Shown here: positions 51,001-63,122 of the stretch, one piece after another
How the letters are laid out: each line of letters opens with the position of its first letter
Position numbering within the stretch: the stretch's first letter is position 1
Notes under the pieces: generated by a model
Told to the model about the DNA's origin: nothing
The model's database searches: none
The model's input: only the letters and a program-made list of their open reading frames with translations
Position numbers and translations under genes: made by a program
Source of the DNA: Glandiceps talaboti
Lineage: Eukaryota > Hemichordata > Enteropneusta > Spengelidae
NCBI RefSeq assembly: GCF_964340395.1
Contig: NC_135569.1
Location: forward strand, 277,501 to 341,500
Reading direction: 5' to 3'
Length of the DNA stretch: 64,000 bases

Positions 51001-53499
51001 CTGTGCACACTGATTGTGGCCACAAGCTTTGGCTAAATCCGAAGCCAACAGGTGGTCATTATCTTCAATGTTAACATCACAACCATAGTTTACTAATACC
51101 TTGACACACTGTAAGAGGAATAGAAGTATTTTATATACATTAGAAATGAATTAAGTATATACTAGCTAACACCCCTGACTCATTACTGCATATGTGCTGC
51201 AGTCAATCTATCTGTATAAATGGTGACACCCCTGACTCGTTACTGCATATGTGCTGCAGTCAACCTATCTGTATAAATGGTGACACCCCTGACTCATTAC
51301 TGCATATGTGCTGCAGTCAACCTATCTGTATAAATGGTGACACTCCTGACTCGTTACTGCATATATGCTGCATTCAACCTATCTGTATAAATGGTGACAC
51401 CCCTGACTCGTTAATGCATATGTGCTGCAGTCAACCTATCTGTATAAATGGTGACACCCCTGACTCGTTACTGCATATATGCTGCAGTCAACCTATCTGT
51501 ATAAATGGTGACACTCCTGACTCGTTACTGCATATGTGCTGCAGTCAATCTATCTGTATAAATGGTGACACCCCTGACTCGTTACTGCATATATGCTGCA
51601 GTCAACCTATCTGTATAAATGGTGACACTCCTGACTCGTTAATGCATATGTGCTGCAGTCAATCTATCTGTATAAATGGTGACACCCCTGACTCGTTACT
51701 GCATATGTGCTGCAGTCAACCTATCTGTATAAATGGTGACACTCCTGACTCATTACTGCATATATGCTGCAGTCAACCTATCTGTATAAATGGTGACACT
51801 CCTGACTCGTTACTGCATATGTGCTGCAGTCAATCTATCTGTATAAATGATGACACTCCTGACTCATTACTGCATATGTGCTGCAGTCAACCTATCTGTA
51901 TAAATGGTGACACTCCTGACTCGTTACTGCATATATGCTGCAGTCAACCTATCTGTATACATGGTGACACCCCTGAATTGTTACTGCATATGTGCTGCAG
52001 TCAATCTATCTGTATAAATGGTGACACCCCTGACTCGTTACTGCATATGTGCTGCAGTCAACCTATCTGTATACATGGTGACACCCCTGACTCTGTACTG
52101 CATATGTGCTGCAGTCAACCTATCTGTATAAATGGTAACATGTGGTAGGACAAAGGATGCTGTCTGAACACTTTAATCTTAAACACTTACAGCAACAGCA
52201 GAGATAACATGTTCCCCAGCCTAGTATCCAGTCATGTGGGGGATTTTTGCTATTGTCTTTTATTTAACATTATCCTCAACAAATTAAGACCATCATTTGT
52301 GTCATCAAATCTCTATCTAATTCACACCTCCAGTTTTCCATATCCAGCTTACCTCATAACCTCATTACCATTTGATCATAATTTATGCACACATCATCAA
52401 CAACATGCCCTCTTTTGTTCCACAGTATCCCTAATCAAATCCCATCTTGTGTTTTCCATATAGTGTGAAACTAGCTTCACTGCTCATTATCTATGCATAC
52501 ATTCAAATGTGGTTTTTATCTTCAACATCATATCCTCACTTGTGCCATTAAATCCCTAATCATTTCTCACCTCTAGTTTTCCATGTTCTGCAGCATCATG
52601 TAAAGGAGTTCCACCTAGGTTGTCCTGTTCACACTGTGCACCTGATGATAGAAGCCATGTCACAACATCAGCATGTCCTCTGCTGGCTGCAAAATGAACT
52701 GACGTAGCACCATCATTATCTTTCTCCATTGCAGACACTCCCTGCTCTTGAACCTAGAAAACAGATATTTCAAATTAACACATTTATATTTGACTATTTA
52801 TCTGAAGGAAATAAGCTCTTAGAAGTCATACATATGAATAAGTGTGCATCTGATGAATGATTATATGATGCAATGGTACATCACTGAAAGAATGATAGAG
52901 AGGAGAAAGAGTTCAAATTTGGTGTTTCCTGGCAACCAGGGGTGAACAAATCATTTTGTGAACTAGTGGTCCCCGGACCAGAACCTTAAAAAATCCAGTG
53001 GTCCTGCTGAAAGAATTAGTGGTCCCAGGTCTCACTAATGTGAAACATTAAATCTTGCCTATGAATCTGTATATTCAGACAACTGTTTAACACAGTTATT
53101 AACAGTAAGGTACTGGTTCTACAGACCAGACAAGGTAAAATTTGTGTGGTCCGCAAAAAAAATCACTAGTCCCGGACCAAGGACTGGTGGATTCGTTCAC
53201 CCCTGCTGAATTTGGGGTACTGGAGAGTCATTTCATGATTTCACATCACATAAGTTTCACTAGTATTTCAAAATAGGATTTTAAAAAGCAATTCCAGAAT
53301 ATTAAGGCTTACCAGCCATTGTACTACATTGAGATGTCCCATCTGAGCTGCTGCATGTATGGGTTGCATACCATCATTGGCTTTAAGATGAACATTACCA
53401 CCTCCATCAAGTACTAGATATTTTATACACTCTATGTGTCCTTCCTGTGAAGCAAAGTATACAGGTGTTGCACCATTGTCTGCCTTGTCATTTATAAGT
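44816..53499 (-). CDS. ESPN: Espin orthologue, 3' nine exons (673 residues, 5' partial)
   Basis: Actin-bundling protein of parallel filament bundles (microvilli and stereocilia in vertebrates). Exons (minus): 53499-53313, 52753-52571, 51108-50977, 49916-48980, 48337-48234, 47902-47717, 46849-46799, 45871-45789, 44975-44816; all junctions keep frame to TAG. Residues 1-167 are ankyrin repeats ([55 protein letters not shown]), with EKDNDGA and [10 protein letters not shown] close to human espin. Residues 168-479 (one exon) are a Pro/Ser-rich linker ending in an uninterrupted 13-14 proline run. A WH2 motif, [17 protein letters not shown], follows near 488. [15 protein letters not shown] (~545), then [14 protein letters not shown] and a Lys/Glu-rich coiled segment form the actin-bundling module. 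The 17-codon exon 46849-46799 is the least certain. Upstream ankyrin exons are not visible in the window and probably lie beyond its right edge. Confidence 0.93.
45379..45700 (+). mobile_element. Old SINE copy related to 17242-17605 (espin intron)
   Basis: Matches the minus-strand reading of the 17.2-kb SINE in GTAATCTGCAGGTTGCA, GTTTGTTTCTGAATGGCTAA, ACCTGGTAGGATAGAG and the end AAATGCTTTGAGCAC. The A-box end is missing and many substitutions are present. It lies antisense to espin between the last two exons. Confidence 0.82.
45653..45788 (-). repeat. 68-bp tandem duplication reaching the donor of an espin exon
   Basis: Two near-identical copies start at 45653 and 45721. On the minus strand the nearer copy ends at the true donor of exon 45871-45789 (CAGTGAGTAATTATAAATTG). 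The farther copy reproduces it as CAGTAAGTAATTATAAATTG, 68 bases into the intron. The duplicated block includes the 3' tail of the neighbouring SINE. Confidence 0.85.
46918..46960. repeat. (TA)n/(GTATA)n microsatellite
   Basis: TA-rich simple repeat in an espin intron. Confidence 0.9.
48041..48073. repeat. (AC)n microsatellite
   Basis: Uninterrupted AC run in an espin intron. Confidence 0.95.
48375..48520 (-). mobile_element. Dispersed repeat, copy A (possible SINE fragment)
   Basis: Shares with 56700-56850 the motifs CACTGATAAGATAA and CTAATGTGAGAA and a spaced match over ~130 bases in the same orientation. The minus strand shows a B-box-like GGTTTCAGTCC. The family is unknown. Confidence 0.6.
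50466..50491. repeat. Short hairpin CATAGACCC...GGGTCTATG
   Basis: A 9-bp perfect stem with an 8-base loop, related to the hairpin at 18661-18692. Confidence 0.65.
51167..52138. repeat. 57-bp minisatellite, ~17 copies (espin intron)
   Basis: Units of CATATGTGCTGCAGTCAACC, then TATCTGTATAAATGGTGACA, then CCCCTGACTCGTTACTG. The unit is 19 codons with no stop in one plus-strand frame, so the array reads as a 318-codon Cys-rich repeat (motif [18 protein letters not shown]). It lies antisense inside an espin intron. Confidence 0.96.
52937..53205. mobile_element. Non-autonomous DNA element with CAGGGGTGAAC inverted ends (hAT-like)
   Basis: Starts CAGGGGTGAAC and ends GTTCACCCCTG. Subterminal inverted motifs (GTGGTCCCCGGACCAG and CTAGTCCCGGACCAAGG) also pair. 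The CAGGGGTG terminus is typical of hAT elements. The flanking 8-mers (CTGGCAAC and CTGAATTT) do not match, so the target duplication has decayed or the superfamily call is wrong. No coding content; it lies in an espin intron. Confidence 0.75.
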
Positions 53500-53860
53500 C
53501 TGCAAGAAAAACAGAAATTTCAAAAATTGAAATATTGAAAATCAGTAAAAATTATATTCCCTAAGTGTAACTTTATATGTACTAAAAAGTTTAACTTTTT
53601 AGTACAATTTATATTACCCTTCATTCTGTTCATATTGTTCAGACCATGTCTTTCTTTGTTCATTAAGAGGACATGACAACACTTTTATTCAAGTTAATTG
53701 GTTTTCTGCAAAGACTTCATTGTTCCAATTTTGTATATCGTGAGCGACACACAGCTAAAGCTGCATATTTCAGAAGTTCTTTTTGTGAGGTTATCATAAG
53801 TTGTTTAGTTTGAAGCAAATTTAGCAAACTTGATGGAAATTTGCTGAAGATATTTTTTGT

Positions 53861-54090
53861 GAGTTATTATGAATTCTAGTGACCAGAACAGTTTTACCAA
53901 AATTAGGAATTCTAGTGAACAGGACAGTTTTACCATAATTATGACTAGTGAACAGGACAGTTTTACCATAATCATGAATTCTTGTGACCAGAACAGTTTT
54001 ACCATAATTATGAATTCTTGTGAACAGGACAGTTTTACCATAATTATAAAATTCTTGTGACCAGAACAGTTTTACTATAATCAAAGTGTC
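53861..54090. repeat. ~36-bp minisatellite, 6 copies
   Basis: Units of ATTCTTGTGAACAGGACAG plus TTTTACCATAATTATGA upstream of the first visible espin exon. Frames open on both strands are artefacts. Confidence 0.92.
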
Positions 54091-54129
54091 TGTACACTTA
54101 CTATCCATCACAATGACAGTACATCAATA

Positions 54130-54380
54130 GGGAACTTGCAATCCAGACTGAGCATGCTCAGATGCAAAGGACTATGGGATTATCTGTGGTTATTGTAATA
54201 CCTAATTTGGAGCTACTGAAAAAATTAACCTCCCACAGTGGTCAGGGTAACTATGAATTGATCATTTGTGGTTGTAAACAATGTATCAACATGGCTTACA
54301 ATACTATTTGATTAGTATTTATTATCACATTTCCCATGATGCAACATTCAACATGGAGGGTTTACTGTTTGCAAGTTCCC
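54130..54380 (+). mobile_element. MITE copy 2, 251 bp, TA target site
   Basis: Same family as 16548-16788: ends GGGAACTTGCAA and TTGCAAGTTCCC, flanked by TA (54128-54129, 54381-54382), same orientation and a similar interior with a few indels. Confidence 0.88.
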
Positions 54381-56699
54381 TATTAGTAACAAATCACTTC
54401 AACAGTACCCCATATATCACTAGTTTATCTCCATACTTGAATTATTAAGCTTTCAACACACCCTGGTACAGTACATAATAGGTATTAGAATACTAAGGAA
54501 AACTATTATTTGCATCTGAGGGAGTTATTTAAGTTTAGATTAGGAAGTTATTTATGATTCATAACTAACAGAATGAAAACTGTAAGAAACTTTGACTCAA
54601 ATCACAAATGACAAATTGATAGGACTTGACCCAGTTTCTCAAAATTATTTATTTACATTTGTACTTCTTATCATTGAAGTGCCTTCTGGTTATTAAATAA
54701 TATAACTCTCATGACAGCAAACACACTGATACAAAGGGATATGGATTTTTAAGGACATAGTTAGCATCTATGATGCAAGTTATAAAAATTGAAAGATCGG
54801 AAACTAAGAGACTTTGCTGTCAGCTTTAATGTTGATGTCTTTTCATGATTTGACATCAATGTCCTTTCATTAACTGACAATGAATCAGTCTCTCAAGGCA
54901 TGTAAATGTCAATAAGCAGGAAATTACAAGATTTTATCTCTGAATACTAATTCTAAAGAAGATAAAGATGAATTATGTATATGACAAAGCTGGTATTGTA
55001 TGCTATACATGTTAAAGTGAATAGTGTCATAACCTGTTATTAAAACTCTATTGTTCCATGGTGTGATGGACTGACATAGTCTGAGAGCTTTACGTTGATC
55101 ACCTGACATAAAGCTGATAAATGTATTATCTATAAATGTTTTATGTGATCAAAGTAACTCTCTTGCTAATAAACAGCTAAGTCTAAAATGATAAATTTGA
55201 TATTAATATAATTATAATTCTAATTACTATACAACAAGTCTAGCATTATGTATTGTACATGTCAAACTCAGTAAAGTCATAACATAACAATGATTTAGTA
55301 TATTCAAATGAGTGAAAAAGTTGATAAAACTCAGGTTGTGCCACTTTGACAGGAGAAATGAAGATGCTGTGGTGTTTCACTCATGAAACTTGATGGATTT
55401 TACACATACAGATACATGGCTTCAAATATAAAATAAACCATAATAGAGGTGCTGGGCATTATAGGGATGTGGAAGCAGATAAGTTAAATTGCTGATTAAC
55501 AGTTGGAAAGTAAACAATTGAAGCCATTAAAATCATCATGTGACTGTCCATGTGCATTGTTTTCAACAGAAGCCTGTTTCTACTGCATTGCTTTCTCACT
55601 TTTCAATGTGATTGGGTAAAATGATCCTGCCTGCTGTGTGTGGGTGTGACATGTCTCTGTTTATTGTTAATTGTGTGTATCTTGGTGTCTTTTAAAAACA
55701 TCATGTCCTATAAGACAACTTCATTTCTCCTATCACTCCTATTCTTCCCTGGAAATCAAAGCATTGAACAAAGTATGAATGGCAATAGAGACTGGGATGT
55801 GAACATTAACTTAAACAAAATATACTGAATTTCAAAGATATGATCATGTGGTCCTTGGTATTTAACATTAGGGGACGAAGTCACCGAAAATACTTATTGC
55901 CTACAAGGTATGAATGAGGGTGGTGATTTGTAAAAGTAAATGACTAAAAAGAAAAAAAAAATCTAATTTCAAAACATGAAAATGGTGATTTGATTCTTGG
56001 GGCAAAGTCACCGAAAAAGCTTAATGCCTACTAAAATGTGGATAGTGATAAGCTTGCATGTATGATTATTACTATGTATAATGTATCAAATAAACAAAAT
56101 ATGCAATGAGGAATAATCTGTCTTGTAGTTGAGACTAATCCACTGGTATTACAAATGCAGAATCAAGCTGTTTGCTAACAGTAAATGAGGACAATGATGC
56201 TATCATACCCATAAGTAATTGGTTGCTGGAGATTTTACAAATAATCCCGTCTGATCAATGCTGTTATTATGCTCTGATTAGCAACATCTGTTTCTGACCA
56301 TCATAAATAATCAGTTGAATCATTGACGTAGAAAACACCTCAATTTGCCTCCACAAACTTTGCCATGAGAAAGCCTGATCCTTCAGAAATAATATAAAAC
56401 ATTTGGGGATTCACTGTTTTATTTTCATTGAACTCACCAATCTTTCATTTTCATATAGACGCAAGACATAATTTCAATATTTGTTGGCCATTTTGGGGAA
56501 TGAAAGTGTGGTTGGAGCTGTCAGAAATTCATTAAGGATGATTTAGCCAAGGAAAAATATTTTTTTGCATCATTATGCTGTGTGCCTTTCCTAAATAGAG
56601 AGATGAAATTGGGGTTTTATAACATTTCCTAATCACCAAACAGCTGTGCGTGGACACGAATTGAACCCTGGGAAATAGGTAAAAGGGGCATCTGACCAG
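54381..56699. other. Gene-free sequence upstream of the visible espin exons
   Basis: No exon or repeat recognised with confidence. A loosely repeated motif GGGACGAAGTCACCGAAAAT / GGGGCAAAGTCACCGAAAAA occurs near 55872 and 56000. Confidence 0.5.
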
Positions 56700-56850
56700 A
56701 ATTAATATTTAGGTTTGAAAAAACAGTCGTCTGGCAGAGTTACAGAAATTTGGTCCAGAACAAAGAATGATCCTATGTGCTTATGGGCCCCACTGATAAG
56801 ATAACAGGCACTAATGTGAGAAACTGGAATGGAAACTCTGGCATTAGAGA
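56700..56850 (-). mobile_element. Dispersed repeat, copy B (possible SINE fragment), running into a satellite
   Basis: Matches 48375-48520. Its last segment (GAAACTGGAATGGAAACTCT) grades into the 31-bp satellite that follows, suggesting the satellite arose from the end of this element. Just upstream, GAATTGAACCCTGGG (about 56659) is B-box-like on the minus strand. Confidence 0.6.
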
Positions 56851-57514
56851 GAACGTGGGATTGAAACTCTGGCATTGGTGAGAACCTTGAATTGAAACCC
56901 TGGCATTGGGGTTGAAACCCTGGCATTAGAGAGAACCTGGAATTGAAACCCTGGCATTGGTGAGAACCTTGAATTGAAACCCTGGCATTGGTGAGAACCT
57001 GGGGTTGAAACCCTGGCATTGGTGAGAACCTTGAATTGAAACCCTGGCATTGGGGTTGAAACCCTGGCATTAGTGAGAACCTGGAATTGAAACCCTGGCA
57101 TTGGTGAGAACCTTGAATTGAAACCCTGGCATTGGTGAGAACCTGGGGTTGAAACCCTGGCATTGGTGAGAACCTTGAATTGAAACCCTGGCATTGGTGA
57201 GAACCTGGAATTGAAACCCTGGTATTGGTGAGAACCTTGAATTGAAACCCTGGCATTGGTGAGAATGTGGGATTGAAACCCTGGCATTGGTGAGAATGTG
57301 GGATTGAAACCCTGGCATTAGTGAGAACTAGGGATTCAAACCCTGGCATTGGTGTTCAAACCCTGGCATTGGTGTTCAAACCCTGGCATTGGTGAGAACC
57401 TTGAATTGAAACCCTGGCATTGGTGAGAACCTGGGATTCAAACCCTGGTATTAGTGAGAACTTGAATTGAAACCCTGGCATTGGTGAGAACCTTGAATTG
57501 AAACCCTGGCATTG
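56822..57514. repeat. 31-bp minisatellite, ~22 copies
   Basis: Units of TTGAAACCCTGGCATTGGTG plus AGAACCTTGAA, with shorter units where the GAGAACC part is missing. Because 31 is not a multiple of three, three overlapping frames stay open on the minus strand. Each unit carries a B-box-like GGTTTCAATTC on the minus strand. Confidence 0.95.
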
Positions 57515-57929
57515 AATGAATGATTTCACAGAGCATATATATGTACAAAAGTTTTGCATATGACATACATTGTACTATTAAAGCATTCATAGAATATTTC
57601 AAATATCCAATCAAAATTTATCATATAATCTCTTTTTTTTTTTTAATTCTCCACAGCATTGGGAATCAAGGTAGGGGGTAACTGCTCACAATGACTTTAT
57701 CTTTCAATCAAATTATGAAATAGCAAATTATGAATGTTATCAGTTTGCCTGAAATATCTAGTGAAATGATCTATAGCACATCTGTAGCACTGTGTGTGGT
57801 ATTGTCATTGACAACCTTTCACTGATAACAGTGTATTATCAAGATACCATACCAGTATATATAGGGAACACAGCCCTGGCTAAGCTATAAACTTGCAGCT
57901 ACTGCTCAGCATTCCAAATGTAGCAGATT

Positions 57930-58460
57930 TTGCGGTTTACAGTTTGACGAGAAGAGAGCCGTTGCACCAAGTCGCAGTATTACTGCAATACCAAATACTA
58001 GCTAGTAACTCACTTTATTTGTAATTCTAATAAGAGGAGAGACAGTTGCACTGACCTGCATGATTGCTACAAAAACAATCACTCAAGACCATAATTTCTT
58101 TATGGATTAATGGTACAAACTGATCACCAGTGAAAAGAGATTGAGTCACTACAGTACCAAATATTCTAGTTTACATTTTGGCGAGGAGAGAGATGTTGTA
58201 GGAGTCATAGGAATGCTACGATACCATGTACCACAACATTTTGGTAAGAAGAGAGACATTGCATAGAGTCGTAGGATTGCTATGATACCAAAAACTCCAG
58301 ACCGGATATATTTCTTCATGTGTTAAAACTAAGAAGTGACTGACTGCCAGCATACAAGAAGAGAAACACTGCAGGAATTATAGAAGATTTAAATACCAAA
58401 TACCAAATTTTGTTGATATTCAGGTGAGAAGAGAGATATTGCACCAAGTCATATGATAGC
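57930..58460. repeat. Degenerate ~120-bp array
   Basis: Loosely repeated motif GAGAAGAGAGA, TTGCACCAAGTC, then ATTGCTATGATACCAAA, seen about five times (near 57948, 58030, 58180, 58245, 58430). Old and diverged. Confidence 0.7.
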
Positions 58461-58660
58461 TATAAATGTATACATCAAATACTCAAAGCCAAATAGGCTT
58501 TTCACAGGTTAAAACTTGCATTATATATAATCTACTACAGCTGATCACCAGCAAGAAGGGATCAAGTCACTGTTGTAGCGTTTAAAAAAGCTGTAACCAT
58601 ACAGAGTATTTGATGCCCTACATTCAATAATCCAATCACCTGAACTGATATAGTTTATAA

Positions 58661-58907
58661 TGGTAATAACTACTAACTCATTCATTCTTACACTAAACAT
58701 TTTAGTTGTGATGTTCTGTAACAGCAATAACTACTAACTCATTCATTCTTACACTAAACATTTTGGTTGTGGTGTTCTGTAATAGCAATAACTACTAACT
58801 CATTCATTCTTACACTAAACATTTTGGTTGTGGTGTTCTGTAATAGCAATAACTACTAACTCATTCATTCTTACACTAAACATTTTGGTTGTGATGTTCT
58901 GTAACGT
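58661..58907. repeat. 62-bp tandem repeat, 4 copies
   Basis: Copies of AATAACTACTAACTCATTCA, then TTCTTACACTAAACATTTTG, then GTTGTGGTGTTCTGTAA. Confidence 0.94.
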
Positions 58908-59279
58908 CAATAAGTCCACATTGGAAGCATAACTCCTGGGTAATATTTGATAGTAGTTGACTTAACAGCTCCCATCAATACGCCCTTACAGATAATTCTT
59001 GTCATATTTGTGTCTCCTGGTAACTAAGTGTAGACACAGACATTGCTGCATTGACAGTAACTTATTTGTCAGGATTGTGATGTTAGTCAGCTCTTGAAAT
59101 ACAGGGTGGCAAAAATCAAGTTGCCGCTGGGTGACATCAAGTGATAACTTTTTAGAAAACAAATTTGTCAATATCGATTATTTTGTTTACCATATTTTGT
59201 TGAAACAGATCTTGTATAGTAAAGATACACTTCTTGAAATACTGCAGTTTGTGATATCATCTTTGTTAGGGTTGATAGT

Positions 59280-59404
59280 CTAGTTCCTATACAGTATTGT
59301 TACAACCATGGACATATACTTCCTTGCTACCACTCACAGTATAGTTCCTATACAGTATCGGTAAAACCATGGACATATACTTCCATGCTACGACTCACAG
59401 TATA
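59280..59404. repeat. 62-bp tandem duplication
   Basis: Two copies of TAGTTCCTATACAGTATTG plus ACCATGGACATATACTTCC. Confidence 0.92.
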
Positions 59405-59671
59405 GTCAAGGCCCTGACGAAAGGTGTTAATTATGGTTCAACCTCTTAGTGAGCAAAGCGCTAAAAGCGTATGTCACTAGTAATAACAGGCTGTCGACAC
59501 CGCTCATTAAATATTCATTTCGTACAGCTGTTTTTGATGATGTCCAATGTCCAACCAGGACTCCACAGCCAGTCCTTTTAAACTAAATCACTTGGGGACG
59601 CAACAACATAATCATGTTTATATGAACGCTGTAGGAGGGAGCACAGGAATGTGTGCTGATTGAGGGACTTT

Positions 59672-59701
59672 GACCAGACTGGATTAGAAACCAGTCTGGT
59701 C
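59672..59701. repeat. Short perfect hairpin
   Basis: GACCAGACTGG, an 8-base loop ATTAGAAA, then CCAGTCTGGTC. It could act as a terminator-like or cruciform structure; no function is shown. Confidence 0.8.
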
Positions 59702-59859
59702 ATCCAGACTATAGGGTTGACTACTTTCTTTTACTGTAGTTGACTGAAACACTTCCACTTTATCACAAGGTAAAATTTTTTTTAAACTCACTAGAACTGG
59801 AACTTCATTTTTACCAACTTTCGATTCATATGATAAAAATCATGTGAGCTCAGTCTAAT

Positions 59860-60015
59860 TAGCTGCAATGACTGTAGCATTATTTTTTTTTTTTTTTTTT
59901 TTTTTCTGTTCGTGAGCCTTGCTTGTTCCATCTTTAATTTGAAGCTCAAAAACTGAAGAAAACCAACTGAAAATCAAAACTAACACTACAATCCTAAATG
60001 CAAATTGATTCACAT
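59860..60015. mobile_element. Possible decayed relative of the 34890 snap-back element
   Basis: TAGCTGCAATGACTGTAGCA at 59860 matches the terminus of the 34890-35068 element (TAGCTGCAATGATTGTAGCG). After a long T run and AT-rich centre, CACTACAATCCTAAATGCAA near 59983-60002 could be the eroded inverse end. The left end is convincing, the right end weak. Confidence 0.45.
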
Positions 60016-60469
60016 TTGAAAATGTTCTTATAATTTGAAATCTAGAATTGTTAAAATGTTTTCTGAGAATTTGACTGACAAACTTTTTTTTAAACATTAG
60101 AACTGGAACTTCACTTTTGCTGACTGTCAATGCACTTGATAAATTGAACCATATTTGAGAATATTTTCATGAAAGCCTTCCATCACCATGACAACAGCTG
60201 ACTTAAATCAGAAGAAAACTGTATATTCCACTTAGTGACTATATATGCTATGGCAGTCAAGGAAATGACTTTATCTGGTTTTGATGATTTCCTAGAGGTT
60301 GATCATTAATCAATAATCTCAGTCTAATTGATGCTTCAGGAGACAGCTTAGTAACTTAACAAATTTATGTCAGCTTTGTAAATCTTTCCTATGAAGATTG
60401 ACGACAGACTACTATTTAGTTTACTATACAGCAGTAAGTCTACTATTTAATATATGCACTTTACATTAC

Positions 60470-60720
60470 ATTGACTTTTATGGTTCCCAAGATGCATTGC
60501 ACAGGTGGTGGTTTTGCAAGATGCATTATACAGATGGACGTATTTACTATTCGACAATGTATTGCACAAGTGGGTGTATTAATGATGCACTGTGAAGGTG
60601 GACGTATTTACTATTCGACAATGCATTGCACAAGTGGGCATATTAATGATGCACTGTGCAGGTGGACATATTTATGATTCCAAGATGCATTGCACACGTT
60701 GACATATTCAAAGTTACAAT
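60470..60720. repeat. Degenerate ~60-bp array
   Basis: Repeated GATGCATTGCACAGGTGG and GGACGTATTTACTATTCGAC motifs, about four copies. Open frames here are repeat-driven. Confidence 0.82.
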
Positions 60721-61980
60721 TCCCATATGTATTGTGTGGTGGACATATTTATAATTCCACTAAACATAATTGGACTTCTGAGATATCAATTTTGTTAATT
60801 TCATATTCATAAATTTTTCATAGTTATGTGATGAAAAAAAAGACACCATTATTTCATTCATTGAAAAAAAGAAAAAAGTCATCAATAATTAATAGGTTAA
60901 GAAGACATACTATAACTATAGTTACCATAGCCACAGTTGTTACTATGCCCACTGTAACTGTAGCAACTGTATCTATGAGCTTTTCCTGGTTCTGAAAACT
61001 GAACAATTTACTCTTTGTAAACTTATACAAGACAATATATACATGTTACATGCTGTAGCTGAGCTAATGATGTTCTGTGACATTTGTTAGCATATATACT
61101 ACCGGTACCAATTTTGGTTTTAGATTCCAAATTAGTTTTACAATAACTACAAAATGACCCGTAAACAATAAGTTATATAACAGATGAAGAAGGCCAAGTG
61201 GTTTAGTCAAATATACTAAGTAGTTAATACTAGTATAATACAAAATATAAAATATTCAATATATTGGTGAGATTTTTTATGTGTCCCAGTTTTACAGGTT
61301 GACTGTTAGAATAAGAATTATTTATTTCCATCTCAAAGACATTTCTCTGTGAGCGTCCTCTTAAATAATATATTAAATGACATATTGATTTAGTCTTATA
61401 TCAATATAAAAATTATTTAATCATCTTTTATAATCAATATTTGATGTATCTCCACCATATACTAGTAGTCATTCCATTTGTACCACTGACAGCAATAGTG
61501 TAATGCTATTGGAGTGTTAATGTAAACATGATGACATTATCCCATCCTCACATAACTTACTTTCAGACTGGAGATTGAGTTTACAGCAGTTAAACTGAAC
61601 AAAGCAAGAAACTGTCTGTCAGTGTGCATGGTGGTTTACTATTGTTCACCCTTTCTCTAGAGTGATTTAGCTAGATTTTTGGTAGAATTTGTCCATTTGA
61701 CTATACATGATTAGAAAGGTCATAGAAAAACATACTTTCTAGACTAAATATGAAATTACACTAATAAAAAATGTGTGTAACATTCAATATGAATTTATTT
61801 ATTTCTTTGTACATTTCACTGCATTTGAGATTTCATTAACTAATCTGTACCTGAGGAACTGGTTATTTCCATAAATCAATTTCTAAATTCTATCAAATAA
61901 GACATTTTTAGTTAGTGTAATACAAATTCAACATACATTTGTCATCTTGAAACTATCATAAAATCCCTTACTAGGTAATG
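60721..61980. other. Gene-free sequence
   Basis: AT-rich sequence; no gene or clear repeat seen. Confidence 0.5.
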
Positions 61981-62070
61981 TTAGGGTGTGTGCAGATCTT
62001 TCTTTGTTTATACTATAAAACCCCTTAGGGTGTGTACAGATCTTTCTCTGTTTATACCATAAAATTTAAT
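61981..62070. repeat. 44-bp tandem duplication
   Basis: Two copies of TTAGGGTGTGTGCAGATCTT plus TCTTTGTTTATACTATAAAA. Confidence 0.9.
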
Positions 62071-63110
62071 ACATATTAACAATTTCTCCAAAATCCAATT
62101 TTGTCTCAAATTTTATATTTTCACATAAACTGACTTGAGATACTTTGATACAATCTTTTCGCAGATTATGTAGTAAATTGTGCAATGATCTCTGTCAAAT
62201 GTTATTATATTGACCCAAACTTTAATGCTTTGGAAAATGTGAAGACTTACAAAAATGTGAAGACTTACTGCGATCTTAAACATCAGAACCATAAAATGAT
62301 ATTAAGTTTACTCAGAGTGATAAGAAGTAGGTGAAATTTAACAGAGTTCCCCAGAGTTTCAAACCAAAATTATGGTACAGTTTAACAATTCCTCTGTGAT
62401 CTGTTTATTACCACCTTTTTAGCAGAATGACTAAAGATATCACTGAAACGAATAGAGCCCTCTCCCCCACAAGAATTCATTCAAAACTGTTTCAATTAAA
62501 TTAGTAAAGAATTAATATGGCTTTAAAATATATATATCAAAATATTAGAATTATGATCAAAATTATCCTAAATACATATTTGAAAAATTATAATTTCATC
62601 TTGCTGTGGTATTCTGCAGCTGTTGAATGTTATTTACATTATGTTTTTTTTCACGGAATATAATCGAGGTCACAGCTGGCCCTGAACATTTACAAGGAAA
62701 TTACACAGTATGTTATATTTAAAATATTAATGTTTCATGTACATGTATTTCCAAATATAGATTTTTACTCTACTACCCTTATAATTACACAACGCCAATT
62801 ATGTAAATACAGGTGTTATTTAGTTCATATGCAAATACTTATGTAAATATGCAAATCAATTCACTGTTACTTTTATAGTTTGCTAGGAAATGATTTTGTT
62901 TACATTTGTATTGATATTATAGATATATATATTTGTATGGTATAATTTCAAAACAAAGTTAAATGGGTGCCTGAAGCATAAGCTGAATTTATATATATAA
63001 ATTTTTACTGCTATCAATGGAGGTTTGGTTTTCATACACTCTTATGAAAATGTTTTCAAAATTACCACAATTTCGCAAATTTCTTATTTTATAGCCGTCA
63101 GCTAGTCTCA
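62071..63110. other. Gene-free sequence
   Basis: AT-rich sequence; no gene or clear repeat seen. Confidence 0.5.
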
Positions 63111-63122
63111 ATTTGACAAAGA

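Noticed and set aside
51167-57514. CRISPR-like direct repeat arrays
   Set aside because: Units are contiguous without unique spacers, in an animal genome with spliced genes.
56702-57559. Overlapping minus-strand frames up to 215 codons
   Set aside because: A 31-bp unit read through all three frames (93-bp cycle); satellite artefact.
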